From Dromiciops gliroides (lineage: Eukaryota; Chordata; Mammalia; Microbiotheria; Microbiotheriidae), in assembly GCF_019393635.1 (NCBI RefSeq), contig NC_057862.1:262336441-262400440 (forward strand): a stretch of 64,000 nt of DNA. The letters run 5' to 3'. Below, one piece after another: positions 22,165 to 33,500 of this stretch; the stretch's first letter is position 1; each line of letters opens with the position of its first letter. The position numbers and the translations under genes are program-made. The notes beneath the pieces were generated by a model. That model did no database searches. It worked only from the letters and a program-made list of their open reading frames with translations, and had not been told where the DNA came from.

Positions 22165-22965
22165 TGAGAATGATGGAAGGGATAATTTGTTGGAGGAGAT
22201 GGCATGGGATGAAATTGTTTGAGCAGGCAGAGGATTAGTTCTGGTAAGGAGTATGGCCACCTCATCACAGGAGACAGGGGTGAAGAAGGATATAGTGACA
22301 TAAGGCTTATGAGGGATGAGATGAGGAAGAGAGGAGAAAATGGAGCTCTTGGTGAGTGGTCTCATTTTTTTCCTGTAAAATATGAGGCAAGGTTCTCAGC
22401 TGAGAGGTTGGGGGGAAGGGGAGCAATGGGAGGTTTGATGGATAAAAAGATTTTGAAGAGCTGTTGTGGAGAGTGGTATAGTGGGTTAATAAGGGAGGTC
22501 ACACACAAAAATGGCCAAAGATTGGCTTTCCATCTTTCCCTCTAATTGGCAATCCATTAGTAGGATTGCTTAGCAAGTATTGAGGACCCAGTTGAGGATG
22601 TTGAACAGATTTGTAGTGGACTCAATCAGAATGGTTGCATTTTCTTCACCTTTGTTCAGCAGGACACATATTAGGAGGGAGAGTGGCAGATGGTGGGAGT
22701 CAACCAAAGCCAAGGCTTGGCTTGGTAAATTACTGAAATCATAGGGGGCTTGGGACTTGAGAAGAGTGTAGAGTTGAATTGATTCACCAAGAGGTCAAAA
22801 TGGGGAAAAGGAGAGTGGCTAGTGCAGGGGAGATAGCCTGGGAGAGGACTGAGGGGTTGTGGAATTGGAGGTCACCGTATAGATGAAGAGTAGGGGTTTG
22901 TAAGGGAAGGCAGAGGGAGAAGTAGAAAGCCAATAAATTATGGTCAGATACGGAGATTTCAGAAT
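22165..22965 (-). mobile_element. L2 LINE, antisense, upstream coding part
   Basis: GGCAAGGTTCTCAGCTGAGAGG, GGGAGTCAACCAAAGCCAAGG and CACCTCATCACAGGAGACAGGGGTGAAG correspond to L2 sequence 5' of the piece at 19640-20340, so both may be parts of one split element. Confidence 0.7.
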
Positions 22966-22967
22966 TC

Positions 22968-23115
22968 TTTTTTTTAAATTTTTGTGGGACAGTGAGGGTT
23001 AAGTGACTTGCCCAGGGTCACACAGCTAGTGTCAAGTGTCTGAGGCCACATTTAAACTCAGGTCCTCCCGAATCCAGGGCCGGTGCTTTATCCACTGCAC
23101 CACCTAGCTGCCCCT
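22968..23115 (-). mobile_element. short tRNA-derived SINE
   Basis: Antisense copy: GTGGGACAGTGAGGGTTAAG to CCACCTAGCTGCCCC. It lacks part of the TAGTAAGTG box. Confidence 0.85.
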
Positions 23116-23267
23116 CACTACTCTTCTTTCTGAAGTTCAGAGACTAGGCAGGAAAACAGGACAGCAGGAATAATTGGATCACAGCAGTGGTAATTTGATC
23201 ATAGCAGAAGGAAGTCCTCCTCCCCACTGACTTTCTTCTTTCTCTTTCCTAAAGAGACAGGCATAGG

Positions 23268-23420
23268 GCAGCCAAGTGGCGCAATGGATAGAGCACTGGC
23301 CCTGGAGTTGGAAGGACCTGAGTTCAAATTTGGCCTCAGACACTTAACACTTACTAGCTGTGTGACCCTGGGCAAGTCACTTAACTCCAATTGCCTTGTG
23401 CCCCCCCCCCGAAAAAAAAA
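23268..23420 (+). mobile_element. short tRNA-derived SINE, 13-bp TSD
   Basis: GCAGCCAAGTGGCGCAATGG head, with a C-run (23400-23410) before the A-tail. Duplication AGACAGGCATAGG at 23255-23267 and 23421-23433 perfect. Confidence 0.88.
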
Positions 23421-23433
23421 AGACAGGCATAGG

Positions 23434-24617
23434 AGATACAAGGCCTGAGGTGAAAGAAAAGGTAGTTCCTTTTTTGCATCCCTATAAGCCCATTACTATA
23501 AAAATGTACCCCAAGCAATGATTTCATTAAAAAAAATTTTCATTTAGTTGGATCTTATTGAAGATATACAGAGATATATACAGAGATACAAAATCCATTG
23601 GGGGTTCTAACTTCATGTAAATGACAGAATGAACTGAACTTGTTAGTAAAGTTATCATTATTGATTTTGGATGTTTTCACCTGCTACAAAAACTCAAAGA
23701 ACAGATAAGGATAACCACTAATTTTATTAAGGGTAAGAAGATTTGAGAGAAGGCTGTTTAATTCATTCAGTCTTTGATTCAGTAATTTATTTTATAGATA
23801 CCCATGCCACATTGTATATACTGTACTCCCCTTTTGAGAAAGAGGCAAATGAGAAGAAAACCTCTATTAATATTTTTGAAGACTGTTGCAGATTTAGTCC
23901 AAAATCTGTATCGAAATGACTTATAAGCTTTTGCCTTTTGATTACATATCTAAGATACTTCATTCTCCAAATGTGTTATTCAAATTTGAAAATTTTATTT
24001 AAGGCATTAAAAATATTAAAAAGCAATAAACACTTTTAATGGGGCGATAAGAGGCTATTATATATACATATACATACATATTCATATACATATACATACA
24101 TCCAATATTCACAGTAATAGGAGTGCTGGCATTTGATTATCCATGATGACAGAGAAAATACTGATATCAAGAATCACATTTTAAAATTTATCTATACACA
24201 TACATATATATATATATATATACATACACACATATACATATGTGAAAACACATACACACACATATATATGGAGAAACAACTTGGGAACAATGGATAGGAA
24301 GCTGGTCTCAGAGTTGGGAACACCTATGTTCAAATTATTCCTCTAAGTCACATTTGTTTTCTGATCCTTGACAAATCTCAGTCCACAAATTGTACAGCAG
24401 TTGAAGAGCAGCATTGTTTCTGTTAAAAGGAGGTTTTTAAGAACCAAATGATCTGTTAAGAATGAACATAACTTCATTTTGTGAATTTGTTCCATATTTG
24501 CTATTTTTTACTATGTGTTATTTTAACATGTACTACAGTATCAACTTACAACAGGCTGGCTTCCTTTCTAATTGATACAAAAGGTTTTTGATGGTGCAAG
24601 CAAGTCTACTCTTTTAT
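23434..24617. other. intergenic, unassigned, with TA/TACA simple repeats
   Basis: TATACATA-type repeats occupy about 24058-24100 and 24190-24272. A decayed sense SINE (AACAATGGATAGGAAGCTGG) lies at about 24280-24385. The rest is unrecognised AT-rich DNA. Confidence 0.5.
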
Positions 24618-24761
24618 TTTATTTTTTGCAGGGCAATGAGGGTTAAGTGACTTGCCCTGGGTCACACAGCTAGTAAGTGTCAAGTGTCTAAGGCTGGATT
24701 TGAACTCAGGTCCTTCTGAATCCAGGGCCAGTGCTTTATCCATTGTACCACCTAGCTGTCC
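24618..24761 (-). mobile_element. short tRNA-derived SINE
   Basis: Antisense: GCAGGGCAATGAGGGTTAAG to CACCTAGCTGTCCC. AAGTCTACT flanks both sides as a duplication. Confidence 0.85.
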
Positions 24762-25992
24762 CTTGAAGTCTACTTTTTATCTTGGTCTCCCAAGAGATTT
24801 TTGGTCCCCTTTGATCTAGTGTGAATGGCTAAACAAAGACACATTCCTTTTTTGGCAACAAGTGATAAGCATCTTCTTTTGTGGTAACCAGTCTATTTGT
24901 CCAAGCTGCTTGGTAACTAGTACACTCTTTGCCTCACAAAACAAATAGTTATGTGAATGGTAGAATGGTATAAATATTACTAGCTAAATTATAAGAGACA
25001 TACATGTCTATCAGCTGTGGTGGACTGTCGTGAATAAACTGCAGTGTTCCAGTCCCTGTTTCATGTGCTAGCTTTTTGGTAGTAGTTAGCCAAGGAATTT
25101 TAAAGAAAGTTCATGCAAAAGTGTATGTCTATATATGTTTAGACATACACACACAAATGCATATATATTGCATATAAATATATATATTAGAAAAAAGTTG
25201 ATACAATATTTAAGCTACAATAACACTTAACTTGTTTCAAATATTACACAATGGGAAAATAAAAATCAAAATCCTACAGAGGATAACATTTTAATTTTAT
25301 TAGATGTCATGACTTTAGTAATTAAATTGTAATCTTTAGTTGAAAAATATTTTTAGATTTTGTTTTTTTTCCTTGAATTAAAATGCGAGCTATACATTTC
25401 AAATAGGACTCTTCTTGATGTTCTAAATGACAAATACTAGTCAAATAATCCTGTGGTAGTGGCAAACTTGTACTTTTACATTTGGAAAAATGAGATTTCC
25501 CCCCCATTTTCTGTTGTAGATGATATATAAGAATGAAATGGCAGAAGAATAGGAATGAAGTAGAAAACATCTGCTTAGAAAATATTATCTTTCAAATCAG
25601 GAATATCCTTCCATTTGTTCAATACTCTGTATAATATTGGCCCTAAAAATAATGACCAACTGTCTAAATTTACTAGATAATCATGTCCCCCCCTCCCAAT
25701 TCAGTGCTTTTTGACTCCTTACCTCTTTACAACAAAAGATCAAATCCCTTGACCAATATTGTATTCTGCTTCTATTTATAGATAAAATGTTAATGCCTAA
25801 GGCAGTAGTCTCTAAATAGTGTTCTGCAAATGAACCATTTTGACATCAGGGGAAACTTCATAAACCTCTTTACAACTTACAAATAAATTTTTTTTTTACC
25901 TTCCCCATATTCTGCATTGAATTCCCCTTTTCATCCCAAATTGTCCTAGTTACAAAAGAAGCCTGTGGTATTCAAGCATTCCTAGCTACAGA
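24762..25992. other. intergenic AT-rich DNA, nothing recognised
   Basis: A short ACACAC/TATATA run lies near 25140-25190. No gene or clear repeat was found on either strand. Confidence 0.45.
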
Positions 25993-26007
25993 GCCAATGA
26001 AGATTTT

Positions 26008-26142
26008 TTTAGGCAATGGGGGTTAAGTGACTTGCCCAGGGTCACACAGCTAGTAAGTGTCAAGCGTCTGAGGCCAAATTTGAACTCAGGGACTCCTGAA
26101 TCCAGGGCCGGTGCTTTAACCACTGCGCCATCTAGCTGCCTT
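26008..26142 (-). mobile_element. short tRNA-derived SINE, 15-bp TSD
   Basis: Antisense copy with duplication GCCAATGAAGATTTT (25993-26007 and 26143-26157), perfect. It lies just beyond the inferred GMFB 3' end. Confidence 0.9.
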
Positions 26143-26209
26143 GCCAATGAAGATTTTAAGTAGTATGGGAAAAAAAGATGAAACATTTAAGTTCTTTCAT
26201 TGTTAACAT

Positions 26210-26215
26210 TTTATT
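26210..26215 (-). terminator. candidate distal GMFB poly(A) signal
   Basis: AATAAA on the minus strand, within GGTTTAAATAAAATG, about 4.27 kb beyond the stop. It is the last such signal before the first young SINE downstream (26008-26142). Confidence 0.45.
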
Positions 26216-26961
26216 TAAACCAATACACACATCATGCTTAGCAAGAGACCATTTAAAATAAACATGCAGTATGAAATAGCAAAGACTGACACAATGTAAG
26301 GAGGTTGAACCAGTTGTTACTGTTAAACTACATGAAACTGTTAAGATACATGAGCCTGAGCTTAATATTTCGAGCTTCCTTAATAAAATAAGGTTGTATT
26401 AGAACATTTCTATCACTGGAAGCTTGCCCTGGCATGACAGAATTCTCAAAATGTTCAAGTAATCTTTGTGGCTATGGAAATTTGCAGTTTCAATGAAAAC
26501 TTAATTCAGTCCTTTAAATCTAAATATTTCAAGATATCTAATTATTTTATGTGTAGGAAGGCATAAGAGGAAACAACTTTATGTTTTGTTTAAATACATT
26601 CTACTTGGGACCCTTTGTTATTAGATAAAAAGTTAATTTTTTTCCCCTCAAATATAAAATAAAATTTGATCAGAGGATTTTGAGATTCACCTTTTACACA
26701 ATAAATTGTAAAGGCTCAAATCCCAGATTCCAGTGTGGTCAACTTAATCTATTGAATTAGAGATAATGTATAGTACTAAATGAGTAATTACAAAACATGA
26801 ATTATTCTCTATTTCCACCAAATACTAGCATTTAAACTTTTATGAAAATATCCAAAATTACTAGTCCAATTTTATGGGATGATGATTTATGTAATTATGT
26901 TTATGTCTGAAAATTAATCTAGCCATTTTTAATTAGTAAGTGCTTAAAAAACCCTGCAAAC

Positions 26962-26967
26962 TTTATT
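26962..26967 (-). terminator. candidate proximal GMFB poly(A) signal
   Basis: AATAAA on the minus strand, within GAGCAAATAAAG, about 3.5 kb beyond the stop. This is close to the 3' UTR length I remember for human GMFB, so it may be the main site. Confidence 0.35.
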
Positions 26968-27384
26968 TGCTCAATGAATTTTTAATAGCAAAATCAAACT
27001 TGGTAATGAACCAAGAGATGAATACCAGAGATTTTAATCAAAGTTCAGACCTGAGCACACCAACTTTTTATGGCTGACTCCTGAAAATAGGAGTTTTTAT
27101 TAGGGGAAATAAGTGTTGTGATACCTTTTGCTATAAAGGCTATTATTAATATTACTATAAAAATATTTTTAATTGTATCAACACTTGCTTAAATATAAGA
27201 GGGTACTTAATGTATTAGGCATGTAGTAGACATTTCCAGAAACAATAAGACAAAACTGATGTCTAAAAAAAAAAATCTAAAATTGAGAATAATAAATTGC
27301 TAACAGACTCTTTCCTAGATTTGCTCCAATACCAGAAAACAAATGCTACCCACTCCTTGGAGAACATTTAGACATTTTATAATA

Positions 27385-27445
27385 CAGAAATCAATTAATC
27401 AACCACCAATCATTTATTAAGCACCTACTATGTGCTAAGCACTGT
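27385..27445 (-). repeat. MIR/L2-type 3' tail
   Basis: CATTTATTAAGCACCTACTATGTGCTAAGCACTG is the antisense of the shared MIR/L2 3' end. Confidence 0.6.
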
Positions 27446-27844
27446 ATAATCATCAAATGTAGATGACTTTCCCATATAAACTAAATATAGAAGGGGATGA
27501 TTAATTTGTCCTAGCTTGACAAAATTTACTTTTACTGTAATAATGCAAAAATTAAGTAAGGCCAAGTATTTCGAAATGAATGCTAACTTAGACGGCAAGT
27601 AACTAAAGTCATGCCTGTGATGCAATTATTTCTTGAAGTGTGATCAGTAACCCTCCCAATAGTCTCAAGGTCTGAAAGTGCTACCAGATGAAGAAAGGAT
27701 TAAGAACTATTAAGTATAAATTAGATTACAAACCAGATGGGAACAGTTCATATTTGGAAGGTGGGAAATATTTCAAAATGGAACAAAATAAAAGGAATAA
27801 TGGATTCTGTGGTAATTCTTTGAGGAAGAAAAAAGAGAGGAATA

Positions 27845-27950
27845 AAGATAATAGCTAAGATTTACATAGAGCCTTAAGGTTTGCAAAGTTTTTCATACAT
27901 ATTTTCCCATTTGATCCTCTCAACAACCCTGTGAAAGAGCTTATGAAAAT
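27845..27950 (-). repeat. CORE-SINE fragment
   Basis: TTAAGGTTTGCAAAGTTTTTC, then CCATTTGATCCTCTCAACAACCCTGTGA, is the antisense 3' half of a MIR-like SINE. Confidence 0.7.
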
Positions 27951-28684
27951 CATTTTAAAAGAAACCCAAAATGTATTAGGGTTAAAAAGTGCTTTCATTC
28001 TCAAATTTTAAGAATAATTTGTTGTATTATTGGCATTAATTTATTAATTGTTCCTTAAAAATTTGATAAACTATTCCTGTTAATCCATCAGGACCATGGC
28101 TTTTTTCTAGTTAGTTCCTTTACAGCTAGTTCTATTTCTGGAAAATGGAACAATAAAATAATGAAGTGACAAAGGGGAATCTGGCCAAAAGTCTGAGAAC
28201 ATTTTAGCTCAAGTGTCTCTAATAAAGTATTGTGCTATGGAGGCCAAGGTTACAGGTTTGATGACCACTTGTGAAAGTTAATTTCATATAAGAAAAAACC
28301 CCATCACTTCCATTGAACTCATTGAACTAGCTGTCTTTAAATGTCTGTATGGCATTCACTGGTCATAAAGGGAAAAATCAGGCTAAAGAATCTGGATTGC
28401 TTATCACAACCCAGTGCCACAACTAGAAAAACAATGAAAGCAATGATTTCACTGATAATAGGTCAAAAAGTATAAAGGATCTTAGTATAAAAGACAAAAA
28501 TTTCCTATATTTCAAGACTGCAGAATATTAAATACATTCTTTGACAGCATTATATCCTTTTATTGCTGTGATCTGAGACAATATTACTTCATCGGTCAAA
28601 AACATGTTTACACTAATGTTAGCACAGAAGGTAAAACTAATTCTCGAATTCCAGGACCAGGGTATGACTTGAGTGACTGAATGT

Positions 28685-28778
28685 TTCTCAACTTCAGGTT
28701 ACTCATCTATAAAATGAAAAGGTAGGCAAGATGGCCTCTACAATCCCTTCCAGTGCTAGATCCATGATCCTATGAATT
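28685..28778 (+). repeat. CORE-SINE fragment, sense
   Basis: TACTCATCTATAAAATGAAAAGG, then GATGGCCTCTACAATCCCTTCCAGTGCTA, is the 3' half of a CORE-SINE within the GMFB 3' UTR. Confidence 0.65.
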
Positions 28779-30486
28779 TAATTGACATTTCTGAAGAGTC
28801 CCAAAGAACAAAAATAATGTATTTAAATAAAAATTTATAAAATCTTAAATTCTGTGGAAGTAATGTTTTATCTGGAAGAAATAAAGAATCCTTTCTAGTC
28901 TTTAACAACAATGAAAATCTTTCTTCTCTTTTTTCCATCTGTCTTATTTCCTGTTTCCTTTAATTTCCTGATTTCCTATTAAGGAAGACACATGGTAAAT
29001 TATTTAGGTCATGAAAGAGTCTCATTCAATAATATTAGAAAACCTTAATACCTCTAAATTTAGTTGGCACATACATCTGAAAGACAGACAAATTATGAAA
29101 TAGAATCCATTGTAAAAGGACTTTTGCTAATTTTTAAGAAAATAACAGATACAAGATTAATCATTTTACTTGGTTGTTGTATTACTGATTGACGATGTCT
29201 TGGCAAGTATTTATAAAATGTCTACTTTTAAACATTTTAAAGTAAACATTTAAAAATATATTTAAAAGTATTCTTCAGAATAGGAAGATTTAATTTATGT
29301 TGATGACATATATGAAGACTAGCTCAATTGTTCAAGTATTCATTTAAGCTTGGAATGTCATTCTAACTGATAACCAAAGTATTACAGAATCAATATTAAT
29401 TTAATTGACATATTATTTGTGTTGACTACAACTAAGGTTTAAGATCAATGCATCTTTCCAATGATACAAATCTAAATCACAGACACATACAAAATCCTAA
29501 CTTTCAACTGCCAGGTATTCACTAATGCAAGGAAATGGCTGGAATTTACAGAAATGAAGTTGGTTTTATTACAAATTTCAATTATAGAATTAGACACTAC
29601 AAAACATTTTACTTGGACCCTTTACAAAAGTATTAATTTCACCAAGCCTGGATTACTGGCAGTGTAAAACTCTCAAGATTAATTTTAAAGCTAACAAATC
29701 AAAGGCACAGTATTAACAGGTTTAAAATGACTAACACTCATATGACATCAGGAAATACTCAAGTTATAAACAAAATAATGCTAAACATATGCTTTAAGAA
29801 ATTTGGAAATGATTAAACTAATAATCAAAGTCCTTAATAGTTATAACCCACTAATTTTTAGAAGACTATGATGCTACTTTCTAGAGTCAGAATTTTGTCC
29901 TTCAATATAACTCCATAGGACTCAATATTGTTTGATAATTATGAATAATTGGAGGATATGGAAGAAAAATGTAGTAAACTAAACAAGTTCCAGAATTAAT
30001 GAAAAAGGACTTAGAATACATGATACTCTAAAGTCATATTATTTATAGGCTCAAATTTGGGTCATTGAAGCCTTTAAATGTGTTTCACATATCTCACAAG
30101 TAACACTATACTAATATCCAGTATTTTTCAAAAGGAGGCAACTATTGCTCATCACAAGCAAAATACCCACTTTCCAAAGGTGTTTGAAAATAGTAACAAA
30201 TTCTGAACCAGAAGTTATAGAAATTAGTCACAAGAGTGCAAAAATTCCCTGCAGAAGTATTCCACTAAACAATAACAGATATGAGGAAACACTTTCAAAA
30301 TTTTCATTACTATAAGAAGAATCTCCTCCTTTGTACAAACTTTGCACAATTGAAGACTTTTTTATTTACTGCAGGAAACAAAATTGTAATTAACAGTGCA
30401 TTTTTAGGCATAAATAAGTATTTATGTCTGGTTCCAGTATAGTCAGGTTAGTACATAAATACTTAAAGAGTAATATGACATTCCCT

Positions 30487-30558
30487 TTAGTGGAAAAATC
30501 CAAGTTTCTCACATAACCATTCTTCAGTTAGGTCTTCAGTATTTCTTATTTCAAATAC
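30487..30558 (-). CDS. GMFB: GMFB coding exon 7 (C terminus and stop)
   Basis: 72 bp encoding [20 protein letters not shown] followed by FFH and TAA. The acceptor is TTTTAAG. Residue 135 is Cys (TGT), where I recall Arg (CGT in a one-step change). The stop is at 30489-30487. Confidence 0.96.
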   Translation of the reverse strand, partial: VFEIRNTEDLTEEWLCEKLGFFH

Positions 30559-33500
30559 CTTAAAAGACAAAAGCTTAAGTTAAACTTTGAAACTTAGAAG
30601 AAATTAAATAGTACAGTATTCATATCAACATTTAGTTTCATTTACCTAATCTGACCTCTGTGAACAGCAAATTGAGCCTCTTTTGGGATGTTCCATTACT
30701 GATATTTTTATGTTTGGGAGAATTAATTTAAAGTATTTACCAAGGCTTGAAAGGATTGAAAGAGGTGTAAGTTAGGTATCTAGTTACTATTAAAAATTCA
30801 TAAATTGGTTCTGAAAACTCAAATAGAATAGTTCTGAAAACTTTATAGCCAAGGGCACTCATGGTTCAATTGATTTTAAAAGACTGGACATAGCCAATGG
30901 CAGTTACTGTGTTGTAGCATAGATCCTCGCTTCTTCTTCTTTTTTTTTTTTAAAGTGAGGCAATTGGGGTTAAGTGACTTGCCCAGGGTCACACAGCTAG
31001 TAAGTGTGAAGTGTCTGAGGCCGGATTTGAACTCAGGTACTCCTGACTCCAGGGCCGGTGCTCTATCCACTGCGACACCTAGCTGCCCCAGATCCTCGCT
31101 TCTTAAACTGGGGTTGTGACCCCAATATGGGGTTGCATAACTGAATGTGGGGGTCACGAAAAAATTGGCAACAGTAAAAGGTTATGTATATTATACATAT
31201 ATACCTATCATGTAAAAATTTCTCAGGTGAAAAGGGGTTGCAAGTGGAAAAAGTTTAAGAAGCCCTGGTATAGATTATAGTGGATTAGAACACTATTCAC
31301 CCCAACCAAATCTTCACAACTCTCAAAGTTTATATGTTCCAAGAAATATTCCCTAGAATGTAGAACAAATAGTCTTTCTACCTTTCCCACTTCTGGCAGA
31401 CTAGAACCATTTAAATTACCCATGATCTATTTATTAGCTGTGTCTACCAGACCTTTGATCAAAAAATTCCTTATAAAGCACCAGAGATGCTGCTTCAGGG
31501 TAAAAGGTAGAGAAAAACATGGTAGAAGTGACATTCATACAGGCTGATGGGTGGAAAGAAGTAGTGGTAAGCCTAAAAGCAAAGCAGGGGAATGGGATGG
31601 AGCTGAAAAAGAGAGGTAGATGTACTGATACTATATTAAAAAATAAACTAATTTTTTTCCAATTAACCTAATTTTTATTAATATAACATGAGGAATAAAA
31701 AACTATCAACTAAAAACTGGCACAGGAAGTTAAACGAGCTTGAGAAACAAGTAAATATTTTTAGTCTTCAATAGGGCAGTAAGTAGTTATTAAATCCTAT
31801 ATCAATCTCCTAGTATAAGAAAACTGGTATGTTCTTTAAAAAACATTAATAATCTTAAGTATTCCAAGAATATTAATCTTGGATTCTAAAAAACCATCTA
31901 GTTTTGGTTACAGTTAACTGCATAGTAAACAGCTTACTCACTGAACTGGATTTATTCAAATATCAGTAATAATCTTCTGTAATGGCATATTCTCTTTTTT
32001 TTTTGTGGGGTAATGAGGGTTAAGTGACTTGCCCAGGGTCACACAGCTAGTAAATGTCAAGTGTCTGAAGCTGCATTTGAACTCAGGTCCTCCTGAATCC
32101 AGGGCTGTTGCTTTATCCACTGCGCCACCTAGCTTCCCCCAGGCATACTCTCTTTGCTTGTCATTTCTTTTTTTTTTTTTGGTTGCTTGTCATTTCTTAT
32201 AGCACAATAATATTCCATTACAATCATATACCACCGCTTGTTCAGTCATTCCCCAATTGATGGCTATTCCTTCGATTTCCAATTCTTAGCCACCACAAAG
32301 AGTTGCTATAAATATTTGTTGTATAATTTTTTTCCTTTTCTCTTTTTCAGTTACTATTGTTAACTGTTTCCCTCCATCCTATTCCCTTTCTCATGATATT
32401 TACTCTATTATCTATTTTTTTTTCACCCTATCCCTGTTCAAAGGGGATTTGCTTCTGACAGCCTCCTCCCCCAATCTGCCCTCCCTTCTTTTACCCCTCC
32501 TTCCTTATCCCCTTCCTGCGGGGTTAGATAGATTTCTCCAACTGAGTGTGTATGTTGTTCCCTCCTTGAGCCAACTCTGATGAGATTAAGGTCTTTGAGT
32601 CTGTAATGATGAGTGTTAAGGCTCATTTACTGCCAGGCATATTCTCAAAAAGCAAATCAAATATCAAAATGATACCTTGGGGGGGGGGGCAGCTAGGTGG
32701 CACAGTGGATAAAGCACCAGCCCTGGATTCAGGAGGATCTGAGTTCAAATCCAGCCTCAGACACTTGACACTTACTAGCTGTGTGGCCCTGGGCAGGTCA
32801 CTTAACCCTCAATGCCCCACTAAAGAAAGAAGGAAAGAAATAATGATACCTTGGTTAGTTCAGCTGTTTGGACTAGCTTATTCTTACTCCCAGCATACAT
32901 CATCTGTTGTTCAGGTTTACACCCTTGTAGTTTAGAAAAGAGGGTAAGGAGGAGATATTAGAATTTGAGAAAGAAAAAGTGAAAAATTGTTTTCTTTACT
33001 TACATTTAATTTTGTCACATCTATTTAGAATTTCTTTTGATATTAAAAAATACAATTAAATTCACATGTACCATATTCATATGTACCACACCAAATTCTC
33101 ATTAAAGCTTGACTTGACTTGAGATGATATCAAAGATATCTCTGGTCAGAAACTGGTTGTTTGGTGAGAATGAGGAATGAGGAATAGAAGAACAGGCTTG
33201 TATCACTGGTACTCCTATAGTGCTAAGAGATAACAAGTGCTGACATTATGTGCATATAGTGCAACATCTTCATGTGACCCTTACAACTCTGTGAGATTAG
33301 GTACTACATACATTATTACTCCATCTTACAGATAAGGAAACTGAAAATCAGAGGGTGAGTGACTTCTCCAAGGTCACAATGCAAGTTAAGTGTCAGAGGC
33401 AGGATTCTAACGTAGGTCTTTTTTTGACTCCAAGGTAAGTGCTTTTTCCATTACACCATACTACATCACTAGGAAGATCTCCTAATGCTGGGTAGATAAC

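Larger units (their letters stand above)
26200..30486 (-). other. GMFB 3' untranslated region (extent inferred)
   Basis: About 4.3 kb of AT-rich DNA downstream of the stop with no young SINE, although such SINEs occur about every 2 kb elsewhere. Only three old CORE-SINE scraps lie in it. GMFB is known to have a long 3' UTR of several kb. The right boundary is the stop codon. The left end is inferred from an AATAAA at 26215-26210, and another at 26967-26962 would give a shorter form. Confidence 0.6.

Noticed and set aside
22219..22545. 108-codon open frame on the plus strand
   Set aside because: It lies wholly in an antisense L2 remnant and has no independent homology.
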